The notes below the pieces were generated by a model, which was not told the DNA's origin, ran no database searches, and was given only the letters and a program-made list of their open reading frames with translations. This document shows positions 44,612 to 53,002 of a stretch of DNA of 64,000 nt, piece by piece. This stretch comes from Paenibacillus sp. PAMC 26794 (lineage in GTDB: Bacteria > Bacillota > Bacilli > Paenibacillales > Paenibacillaceae), in contig NZ_ANHX01000091.1 of assembly GCF_000316035.1 (NCBI RefSeq), forward strand, positions 1 to 64,000. The letters are read 5' to 3'. Each line of letters opens with the position of its first letter. Within the stretch, counting starts at the first letter, position 1. A program made the position numbers and the translations under genes.

Positions 44612-47600
44612 GTGAAATTGGAAGTCAGCCTATCTGACCTGAAGCGGACCTCAAAAAGTCTGAACGGAGCCGCGGATGAGATGGGGGATCTGCGCGCGGA
44701 CCTGAATCGGTCCATGAACAGCCTAAGTTATAAAACCCTCAGCCAAGGTGGGGTACAAAGTACGTTCACCTACCTGATGCGGGAACTGGACGGCTTGCAA
44801 AGCAAGCTGGAACTGTTGTCGGAGTTGACCCGTCGCAAACGAGAAGAATATGAACAAGCGGATCGGGAGGGCAAAAAATTCAACTGGGGGAAGCTGGCGA
44901 GCTTCCTCACCTTTGCATTGGGGACGGTGCTGGATTTCTTGCCTGTCGTTGGCAATGTGAAAGGGATTATTGAGGCCATCACGGGTCGGGATCTGCTCAC
45001 GGGAGAGAAGCTCGCATGGTACGAACGAGGTCTCTCCGTGCTTGGGCCGCTGGGGAAAGGAGCCAATAAAGCGGCTTCCCTCTTTAAATATGCGGATGAA
45101 GCTATGGATCTGACCGGGAAAGCGGTGAAGCATGCGGACGACGCCGCAGATGCAGCGAAAACCGTCGGTCGTAACGCGGATGATGCAATCGATGCGATCC
45201 CAACCAGTCCGAACAAGGCGGGAGTGCCCGGGAACTCGACCCGAGAAGCCGGGGAGGATATGGCCGGAGCGACGCCGAAGTCGACCAAGGCAGGTGAAGC
45301 CCCCGCAGGCTCCAGGGATACAGGTGACGCGCCGATGACCAGTAACAAACCAACGGGCAAAGCAGACGATGCGCCAAGCGATGCCGGGTCCACACGCCAC
45401 GATACGGGACTCACCGATGCCGAGAAAGCAGCGGCTGCAGCAGGAACGGCGGCAGGAACGGGCTCTGCAGCGGCCGCTTCGATGATAAAGAAGACGCCCG
45501 GGGGAAGTGCTGCCAAAGGAGCAGAGCCGCCAGGGGCGCCCAAGTCGAAGGATATCGAAACTTCGTCGCAATCTCCCTCTACAGGTCGAAACACCGAAAC
45601 GCAGAATGTAACCAAATCCAACAAAGAAAGCTGTCCAGGTGATCCGATCCATGCGGCTACCGGTTATCAGTTTATGAACCATGATATCCTGACGCTGCAT
45701 GGAGCTACCGATTGGCCCTTGACCTTGATCTACCACTCAGGGCTACTGCAACGAGGGGAACTGGGACCTGCCTGGACGCACCAATACGGACTGCGATTGC
45801 ATGTTCATTCTTCAATCCAAGATTCAGCTGAGCGCGCGCCTGCCGTTGACGTCTACTGGACAGCAGGACGTCACAACTCGTTCATCCATCAAGCCGATGG
45901 AACCTATCGAAGTTCAGATCTCGATGTGTATTGGGACGTGCTCGAACGGGAAGAGGATGGTTGGAAACTGACAACGCGTGAGCCGCGTGAGATCTATCGA
46001 TTTACCGAAGAAGGACAACTGCTCAGTCACACGCAATCCAGTGGCCTAACCCTGGACATGTCTTATCAGGCAGCGGGTCGCCTGATGACCCTAACCGATC
46101 GGGCAACCCAGCGATCCCTGCATCTGGACTATACCTCGACAGGCGAACTGAAAGAAGTGAAGGATGCCCTGCGGCGTGTAACATTTGAATACAGCTCGGA
46201 GGGCGTATTGGTTCACGTGATCGAGCCGGGGGGTGTAGTAACCGACTTGGTTTCGGATGAGGATGGACGGTTGATCTCCCTGACGGAGAGTGGCATCCTC
46301 CAGTTTACGAACACCTTCGATGCATCTTACCGAATTGTGGAGCAGACGGATGCGGCCGGAAGTAAATTCCAGTTCCAGTACGATACCGAGAGTCACTCGG
46401 GTCAGACGTGGACTACCGTGACCAATCGGCTGGGTCAGGCGCGCATCCTCGTGCATGATGACGCCTTGCAGCTCCTCGAAGTGCATGCCGAAGATGGCGG
46501 TATAACTCGATACACCTACACGCCGCAGGGACAGATGGCCAGTGTCACCAACCCACTGGGCGAAACAACAACGTATGTTTACGATGAAGAGGGACATCTG
46601 ATCCGCGAAATCGACCCACTGGGTCATGAAACGGAATATCACTATACCTCACACCACCAAGTTGCGCGCGAAACGGATGCTGAAGGCGGCGTAACCACTT
46701 ATCAATATGACGAACAGCAGCGTCTGACCGAAGTGACCCGTCCAGATGGCAGCATAGCGAAATGGACCTATACTGAAACGGGACAAACGGCTACGTACCA
46801 GGACTTCACGGGAGCCATCTGGACCTATGCCTACAGCGAGACAGGTGAACTGCAACATACGCTGGATCCGGAAGGCCGACGTTTACAGGTGGGCTGGGAT
46901 AAAGCAGGCCGACTGATCGAACTAAAAGATGCCGCAGGAAGTGTGAGTCGCCGGAGCTACGATGGTGCAGATCGCCTGACATCTATCACCGACCCGCTGG
47001 GCCTCATGTGGCAGACCGTGTATGATGCCAGTGGGCAGTGGATTCGGGAGACCCGTCCGTCTGGAGCCTCCATGCAGTATACGTATACGCCGAATGGTGA
47101 AGTCGCGACCATCACCGATGCGCTCGGTCACACCCGGCAGTATACCTATGATGCCGAAAACCGCCTGATCGCCGAAACGAATGCGCTCGGTGAAACGACT
47201 CAACTTTCTTATGACGCCGCTGGTCGATTGCAGGCCGTGACCGATGCGTCAGGACACATCACGAAGTATCACTATGATGGTGCAGGTCGTCTGGTCTCCG
47301 TCATCGATGGCGAAGGTCGGACGGTCCAGCAACTGACCTATGATGCGGCTGGTCGCCCCGTGGCATGGCAGGATGGACTCGGCCACATGACGCGGCTACG
47401 GTTCAATGCCCTCCATCAACGCGTCGAAGATACTGACGCGGATGGGCATACCCGCCATTATCGCTACGATGCCGCGCACCGTCTGACCGAAGTCATTCAA
47501 GGCGAAGGCGCAGATGAAGTGACCTATCGCCAGACATGGGATGGGGAAGATCGCCATACGAGCTACACCGATGCCAGTGGAAACGAGACCCGTCTAACGT

Positions 47601-49459
47601 ATGACCGCAGTGGTCGTTTGCTGCAGGAAACGAATGCCGCAGGTGCACGGACGGCGTATACTTATGATAATCGCGGCTGGCTAAGTACTAAGCTGGATGC
47701 CAAGGGACAGGAAACTCGGTACGCATATGATGCTGCGGGTCGCCTGATCCGTGCCACGGATGAAGCAGGTGAAATCGTGCTGACCTATACGCCCGATGGA
47801 CAAGTGGCGCGTGTGCTCGAAGCGGAGCAGCATGAGGAACGAACCTACGATGCAGCAGGCCGAGTGCTCACCCGAACCGATGGATTTGGGCATCTCCTGC
47901 AATATGCGTATGATGCGGCAGGCCGGATGACGGCGCTGACCTATCCGGATGGCAAAGTGGTGCAATATCGCTACCAAGCCACGGGTGAACTGGCTGAAGT
48001 GAAGGACTGGAACGGCCGTCTGACCCGGTACCGCTATGATGCAAGCGGGAAGCTTATCGAGACTCGGCGCCCGAACGGCAGCCAGGAGCAACGGGAATAC
48101 GATGGCGCAGGCCAACTGACTCGCCTGACGGATACGAGCGGACAGGGCATTCGTTTACAGCAATTCAAGTACGCATACAGCCCAAGCGGCTTGCTGCTGA
48201 AGGAAGAAAACAAACAGTACACGTACGATACCTTGAAACGCCTGCGCAGTGGCGCCGAGCTAGGTCGTGTTGTACACTACACGTATGACCCATCCGGGAA
48301 CCTGACAACCGAACAGATGGGGACATCTGAAACGGAATCCACGAGTATTTCGCCAACGCAGCATCTGCACTACACCTGGGATAACCGGCTCCAACGTGTG
48401 GGGGACTACCCAGTTGAAATGGATGCCAACGGAAATCTGCTGTATGCAACGGATGGTAACACCGCTTCCGCTTACGAATACGATGCTCGAAACCGTATGG
48501 TGAAAGCAGGGAAATTGAAGTATCGCTACAACCCGCAGGGGGACCGGATTGAAATCGCGCAGCGAGGACAAGTGACCCGCTATGTCATCGACGATGCACA
48601 TGAACTGAGCCGGGTGCTAATGGAGATGGACGGGGAAGGAAATGTGAAATCCCGTTACATCTATGGTCTGGGGCTAATTGGACGCGAAGATGCCGATGGA
48701 ACGTATCTGAGTTACCACTACGATCTGCGCGGTAGTACGACGTTGCTGACGGATGAGCAGAACCGGGTGACGGACCGCTATACGTATGGATTATATGGCG
48801 AACTGGAGCAACATGAAGGATTAACCCAGCAACCGTTTGCGTATAATGGTCGAGATGGGGTCATGACCGATGCCAACGGATTGTATTATATGAGAGCACG
48901 GTACTATGATCCGAAGTTGAAGCGGTTCTTGAACCGGGATGTAATCCGCGGAGAGATTCAGGACGGGCAAACGTTTAACCGGTATGCGTATGTGAACGGG
49001 AATCCGGTGAGTTACATTGATCCGTTAGGGTTGATGAAGTGTGAGAACGAACACTATGTTAGATATGGTTCTGAGAAAGAGGCTAGGGATTCACTGGATG
49101 CAAAAGGATTGGTACCTAAAGTTCATGATAACGGAACGGTATCAAGAGGGAGTAAATGGATTTCAGAGAAGGGGAGTACAAGAGATCCTCGAGATCTTGG
49201 AGACCGAGAGAATTATACACACACAATCATGATTGAAACTAGAAAAGGAGCAAAAGACTGGCTCCAGTCAAAAGGGATAGACTTTGAAGATATGGTTGGG
49301 GGAGAATCCAAGTATACAAATCGTGTTGTAATCAAATCCAAAAATGAAGCAGGCTCATATGGAGTGGGATCTGGCCTGTTGGATGAGTTTAATAAGGACT
49401 GGGTTGTTAAAATCACAACAGAGAAAATTCCTACTTCTAAAAAGAATAAAGGAAGATAA
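44612..49459 (+). CDS. Rhs-type polymorphic toxin delivered by T7SS
   Basis: 1615 residues. Residues 1-85 are a WXG100-like helical delivery domain. Residues 95-160 resemble the pre-toxin TG domain (KGIIEAITGRDLLTGEKLAW). A disordered Ala/Pro/Lys linker runs to about 335, then a DUF6531-like entry (GDPIHAATGYQ). More than 20 YD repeats follow (to about 1400), then the Rhs core (YYMRARYYDP, IDPLGL, ending near 1474). The last 140 residues are the toxin: HYVRYGSEKEA and SKWISEKGS resemble ADP-ribosyltransferase tips of the TreTu type (inference). The tip is AT-richer than the body. The start is GTG behind aaggggga. Confidence 0.88.
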   Translation: MKLEVSLSDLKRTSKSLNGAADEMGDLRADLNRSMNSLSYKTLSQGGVQSTFTYLMRELDGLQSKLELLSELTRRKREEYEQADREGKKFNWGKLASFLTFALGTVLDFLPVVGNVKGIIEAITGRDLLTGEKLAWYERGLSVLGPLGKGANKAASLFKYADEAMDLTGKAVKHADDAADAAKTVGRNADDAIDAIPTSPNKAGVPGNSTREAGEDMAGATPKSTKAGEAPAGSRDTGDAPMTSNKPTGKADDAPSDAGSTRHDTGLTDAEKAAAAAGTAAGTGSAAAASMIKKTPGGSAAKGAEPPGAPKSKDIETSSQSPSTGRNTETQNVTKSNKESCPGDPIHAATGYQFMNHDILTLHGATDWPLTLIYHSGLLQRGELGPAWTHQYGLRLHVHSSIQDSAERAPAVDVYWTAGRHNSFIHQADGTYRSSDLDVYWDVLEREEDGWKLTTREPREIYRFTEEGQLLSHTQSSGLTLDMSYQAAGRLMTLTDRATQRSLHLDYTSTGELKEVKDALRRVTFEYSSEGVLVHVIEPGGVVTDLVSDEDGRLISLTESGILQFTNTFDASYRIVEQTDAAGSKFQFQYDTESHSGQTWTTVTNRLGQARILVHDDALQLLEVHAEDGGITRYTYTPQGQMASVTNPLGETTTYVYDEEGHLIREIDPLGHETEYHYTSHHQVARETDAEGGVTTYQYDEQQRLTEVTRPDGSIAKWTYTETGQTATYQDFTGAIWTYAYSETGELQHTLDPEGRRLQVGWDKAGRLIELKDAAGSVSRRSYDGADRLTSITDPLGLMWQTVYDASGQWIRETRPSGASMQYTYTPNGEVATITDALGHTRQYTYDAENRLIAETNALGETTQLSYDAAGRLQAVTDASGHITKYHYDGAGRLVSVIDGEGRTVQQLTYDAAGRPVAWQDGLGHMTRLRFNALHQRVEDTDADGHTRHYRYDAAHRLTEVIQGEGADEVTYRQTWDGEDRHTSYTDASGNETRLTYDRSGRLLQETNAAGARTAYTYDNRGWLSTKLDAKGQETRYAYDAAGRLIRATDEAGEIVLTYTPDGQVARVLEAEQHEERTYDAAGRVLTRTDGFGHLLQYAYDAAGRMTALTYPDGKVVQYRYQATGELAEVKDWNGRLTRYRYDASGKLIETRRPNGSQEQREYDGAGQLTRLTDTSGQGIRLQQFKYAYSPSGLLLKEENKQYTYDTLKRLRSGAELGRVVHYTYDPSGNLTTEQMGTSETESTSISPTQHLHYTWDNRLQRVGDYPVEMDANGNLLYATDGNTASAYEYDARNRMVKAGKLKYRYNPQGDRIEIAQRGQVTRYVIDDAHELSRVLMEMDGEGNVKSRYIYGLGLIGREDADGTYLSYHYDLRGSTTLLTDEQNRVTDRYTYGLYGELEQHEGLTQQPFAYNGRDGVMTDANGLYYMRARYYDPKLKRFLNRDVIRGEIQDGQTFNRYAYVNGNPVSYIDPLGLMKCENEHYVRYGSEKEARDSLDAKGLVPKVHDNGTVSRGSKWISEKGSTRDPRDLGDRENYTHTIMIETRKGAKDWLQSKGIDFEDMVGGESKYTNRVVIKSKNEAGSYGVGSGLLDEFNKDWVVKITTEKIPTSKKNKGR

Positions 49460-49469
49460 TAACTAATGG

Positions 49470-49886
49470 ATGGTGAGAAATATGTTTCAGAATAACAGTG
49501 AATTTTTGGACAAAATTAGGGAGTACACCAAAGAATTGGTTAAAAAAAGCGAATTAGAATATAGTCAAGAAGATTTTGAAAAAAGTTTTTTAACGCAATC
49601 CTCGCATACACCTTTTAATATTGATGCTGTACAAAAAATCGAATATGGAAGAGTTGAAAAAGAGTACGTTACTGATGAATATAAAAAAATATATGGATTA
49701 AAAATAAAAAAGAAAGCTATTCTTTTAACAGATATCATGTATTTTATTGAAGGGGAGAAGAAAATAATTAATGCAATTGAGAGCGAATTCCCCGAATTAA
49801 ATATTGATGAAATTAAGGCTGCGTTACGTGTAATGATGATATTCATGCGAAGTATTGAATGTGATGAAATCTTAGAAGGCGAGTAG
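49470..49886 (+). CDS. Candidate immunity protein for the Rhs toxin
   Basis: 138 residues, acidic-to-neutral, helical, AT-rich. No family recognised. It starts 10 bp after the toxin stop (ATG 49470 or 49482), which is the standard place for the immunity gene of an Rhs toxin. A terminator follows 85 bp later. Confidence 0.6.
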   Translation: MVRNMFQNNSEFLDKIREYTKELVKKSELEYSQEDFEKSFLTQSSHTPFNIDAVQKIEYGRVEKEYVTDEYKKIYGLKIKKKAILLTDIMYFIEGEKKIINAIESEFPELNIDEIKAALRVMMIFMRSIECDEILEGE

Positions 49887-49970
49887 AACATACTTTTTAC
49901 TAGCTACAACGATCCAATCCTAAGGCTACATGGATATAGGGCCATGGTGGCAACTCTGGTCAAGTAAATT

Positions 49971-50010
49971 AAAACCTTGATGGGCATATTTGCCTGTTAA
50001 GGTTTTTTTT
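49971..50010 (+). terminator. Terminator after the toxin/immunity pair
   Basis: The stem aaaacctt/aaggtttt with a 20-nt spacer is followed by eight T. Confidence 0.75.
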
Positions 50011-50031
50011 GAATCTATGAGTTGAGCCAAT

Positions 50032-50361
50032 ATGAAGGAAGTAGTCTTCAAGCATTTTTCATATAACAGCCTGAACGGGAGCATGACCAATGCGAACGCA
50101 ATGTATTACATGCGGGCACGATACTATGATCCGAAGCTGAAACGGTTCCTGAATCGAGACGTGATTCGTGGAGAGATTCAGGATGGGCAGACGTTTAACC
50201 GGTATGTGTACGTCAATGGGAATCCGGTGAGTTAAATCGATCCGCTAGGGTTGATGAAGTGTGAGAATGAGATAACTCTTAAATATGATAGTGAAATGCC
50301 AAAACGTGAATCTGAGAAAAAGGCTAATAAGTTAAAGGAACTAGGTGATCAAGGTCTTTAA
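50032..50361 (+). pseudogene. Orphan Rhs tip with nonsense codon
   Basis: The first 67 codons encode an Rhs core tip (YYMRARYYDPKLKRF) that aligns with 48862-49050 of the main toxin. A TAC-to-TAA change at 50233 stops the frame one residue before the IDPLGL motif; beyond it the frame continues through IDPLGLMKCENE and a different 35-residue toxin remnant to TAA 50361. It is an orphan toxin tip that could serve as a recombination donor. Confidence 0.8.
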
Positions 50362-50444
50362 TACAAAGCACAAAAGCCTGTATCAAGGGATCTTACCTAC
50401 TTGGTACAAAAATTAAGATTAATATTCAATTGGGAGGAAAGTAG

Positions 50445-50708
50445 ATGGATGAAAAACTTGACGACTTAATAATGAGGGTAAAAGAAAAACTGAAAACTGA
50501 ACCTGATAGTATTATTTATGGTGAATTATGTAAAGGTGTTACAGCTACAACAATGGATAATAAAGTCCTGAAACTGTACTTTGAGTTCTTGGGAAAATCT
50601 GATGGTGCAAGATGTGGAGCAATCGATTTATGGTCGATTAATGAATTAGATGAGCATCAATATCGGGTTTCTGATTTTATAGGAGGAAAAGAGAATGGAT
50701 GGAAGTAG
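50445..50708 (+). CDS. Orphan immunity protein candidate
   Basis: 87 residues, intact. Strong ribosome binding site (gggagga). Family not recognised. It follows the decayed Rhs tip, so it is most likely the immunity protein of that lost toxin, kept to protect against siblings. Its end overlaps the next, broken gene (ATG 50699). Confidence 0.6.
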   Translation: MDEKLDDLIMRVKEKLKTEPDSIIYGELCKGVTATTMDNKVLKLYFEFLGKSDGARCGAIDLWSINELDEHQYRVSDFIGGKENGWK

Positions 50709-50922
50709 GGCAAGTATTGTACGAGCCATTAGTGATTGATAAGCACTCTGGACAAGTATGCTTTTTTAAATAAGGATATTCAGCAAGCGCTGAGAAAACT
50801 TTTGGGGATTTTAACTACTTCCTTTTTATAATTATGTATTTGGTCCAAAATATAAAGAACTCGTACCTGATGTGCATCTAGATGATTGGTACGAATTTCT
50901 CAAGAAGATAAATTTGTTATAA
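50699..50922 (+). pseudogene. Broken immunity-like gene
   Basis: From ATG 50699 (aggagga upstream) a frame encodes MEVGQVLYEPLVIDKHSG, meets TAA at about 50771, continues as GYSASAEKTFGDFNYF, then a frameshift leads into YVFGPKYKELVPDVHLDDWY and a proper end at 50922. The pieces together would make a protein of about 73 residues, possibly SUKH-like. Two lesions make it non-functional. Confidence 0.6.
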
Positions 50923-51748
50923 TTCTCAATCGCATAAATAGAAATTTTCTTTCTTAAGAAAAACTTAGATAAGTTATCTAAAACTAACAGTCAAAATCGT
51001 ACCAGATGTAATATATTTGAGAAGGTATAGCCAGTGAGAACGCAACTGGCTACTTTTCTTGTAGCGATGAATTGCCGAAAGATTTTGGGAATTAATAACT
51101 TTGTGATTTTAAAATTAGTAAATATCTTGGAGATAATAGAGTTAGAAGGGAAAAGAAGAATTGCAGACGTTAGCAAGATCTATAAAGTAACTTCATCAAT
51201 ATGGATTGAACACAGAAATATTTTTAAAATTATCTCTATCAGATCTATTGAGGAGTTATGAGGAGAAACACAATCTCGGGGATAGATTTATTAATTGTGT
51301 TAAATGTGGCATGCTTTATGCTATTATACAATTTCATTTTTTTATCATGAGAGTCTATGTTGTGAGTAGCAAGTACATACGTAAAGTATTGAGTGTTTAA
51401 GTAAATAGGGTAGAGGGGAGGCGCTAATCCGTTAAACAGTGAAGTTGGATGTTTTAGTGAAGAGATAAAGCATTCAATAGAGATATATCAAAAAATGCTA
51501 GAAAGGTAGGAACATTATATGTGGATTCAGGAGTATTTATACAAGGAGAAATAAGTCTTAATACCTATGAATGGGCATCGTGATATGGTAAAATATTCAT
51601 GGAACTTGAATGGGATATATTGCTTAGTGAACTATTTTATTTAAATAAGTCCTATATATTTGATAATAGCATAATAGTAGATTCAAGAAAAAAAGATACA
51701 TAGGCATGAAGGTTCCACAGAAAACTATAAAAATGGAGCGTGAAAGAT
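50923..51748. other. Decayed AT-rich region
   Basis: About 800 bp with short fragments and no intact gene. Coding-like pieces lie at 51034-51261 and 51430-51703 (NSEVGCFSEEIKHSIEIYQ; later VGTLYVDSGVFIQGEISLN) but have stops and shifts. This looks like a graveyard of toxin and immunity cassettes. Confidence 0.55.
51029..51060 (+). terminator. Terminator inside the decayed region
   Basis: The stem agccagt/actggct is followed by acttttctt. Confidence 0.65.
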
Positions 51749-53002
51749 TTGAAAAAAGTAACACAACTCATATTAAGCGGTGCATTGGTATTTGGAATGT
51801 TCCCTTTTACCGGAAACACCAGTCAAGCAGCCGTTGCCTCATTTAAAGATGTGCCTACGAGCCATTGGGCGAAAGCATCGATCGATGCAGCGGTAGCAAA
51901 AGGTTATTTCAAAGGATATAGTGACGGTACATTTAAGCCTGGGGCGACAGTAACACGTGCGGAATTTGCAGCATTGCTAGCCCGAGTGGCTAAAGGGACG
52001 CCGGATACGGAGAAAACTAATGTGTTTAAGGATTTGACGGGGCATTGGAGTGAGAACGAGGTGAATCATGCGGTATCGCTCGGCTTTTTGAAAGCTTCCG
52101 ATTATCCGAATGGCTTTAAGCCAGGCACGGCTTTGACACGAGAGGAAATGGCGAAGTGGCTCGGTTCAGGACTTGCAGCTCAGGATGAGGATTACAAGCA
52201 AGCGTTGAAGGATACAGAAAATACGTTGGTGCCTGTGGCAGAATATTACAAGGGCGGGTTGAAGAAAGCAGCCTATCCCTATGTGTCGGTGGTATTGGGA
52301 ACTGGATTGATGGGCGGGTACCCAGACGGTACGTTTGGTCCGGGGAAAACAACCACCCGAGCAGAGGCTGCAGTTATTTTATCGCGTTACGAACAGGTGC
52401 AGGAAAGTAAGGCAACTTCGTACAAAGATCTGAACGAAATGCGGGAGGTAGGTCTGACAGGAACAAATCTGACGTCTGCAACACCATACATATATCTAAA
52501 ATCCGAAGAGGGTGTTAGTTCCAGTTTTGATCGTATAGTGGGCAAGACAGTAAAACTTCGTAACAATTTAGGTACTATGACCCCGCATCGGATGATTGTT
52601 GCCGATGCACATTCAAAGACAAATATTAACAATATTTATGGTAGGATGTTTATTGATAAAGATTATAGATACCCCATTAAAGAAGGATATTATGAGGTTT
52701 TCATTGAAGTGACCGTAACCCCTAGTAGTAATAATTTAAGGAATTTAACATTTTACCAGGAGGTTGCTAACGTATTTACAACGGTAAACAACTTCAATAG
52801 TGGAGCAGTGGATAAATACGGGATAAATAATCTTCCCGTTGAGGACTATGTAAGCTCTGGATTTTTTAAAGAAAAAGTGGATCGAAAGTTTTGGATGAGA
52901 TTTGGATTGGCCAGAACTTCTGATGGATCCTCATCAGACAGTTGGAAAACTTTTTTCATTGATAATAATACAAAAGCGTCATTTAGTCTTCCACTAAGAT
53001 GA
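51749..53002 (+). CDS. S-layer homology domain surface protein
   Basis: 417 residues. A signal peptide (to about residue 27, ending SQAA) is followed by three SLH domains (SFKDVPTSHWAKASIDAAVA; VFKDLTGHWSENEVNHAVS; and VLGTGLMGGYPDGTFGPGKT), which bind pyruvylated wall polymer. Residues 230-417 form an unrecognised domain. The SLH part is GC-richer than the rest. The start is TTG 51749 behind ggag; GTG 51740 is too near the ribosome binding site. It is coupled to the next gene by ATGA. Confidence 0.85.
   Translation: MKKVTQLILSGALVFGMFPFTGNTSQAAVASFKDVPTSHWAKASIDAAVAKGYFKGYSDGTFKPGATVTRAEFAALLARVAKGTPDTEKTNVFKDLTGHWSENEVNHAVSLGFLKASDYPNGFKPGTALTREEMAKWLGSGLAAQDEDYKQALKDTENTLVPVAEYYKGGLKKAAYPYVSVVLGTGLMGGYPDGTFGPGKTTTRAEAAVILSRYEQVQESKATSYKDLNEMREVGLTGTNLTSATPYIYLKSEEGVSSSFDRIVGKTVKLRNNLGTMTPHRMIVADAHSKTNINNIYGRMFIDKDYRYPIKEGYYEVFIEVTVTPSSNNLRNLTFYQEVANVFTTVNNFNSGAVDKYGINNLPVEDYVSSGFFKEKVDRKFWMRFGLARTSDGSSSDSWKTFFIDNNTKASFSLPLR

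Noticed and set aside
44723..45736. Long minus-strand open frames (337 and 284 codons)
   Set aside because: They lie opposite the GC-rich, Ala-rich linker of the Rhs protein, which naturally yields open antisense frames.
46000..48800. Tandem repeats at DNA level or CRISPR-like periodicity
   Set aside because: The periodic signal comes from YD repeats of the Rhs protein, with divergent DNA and no spacers.
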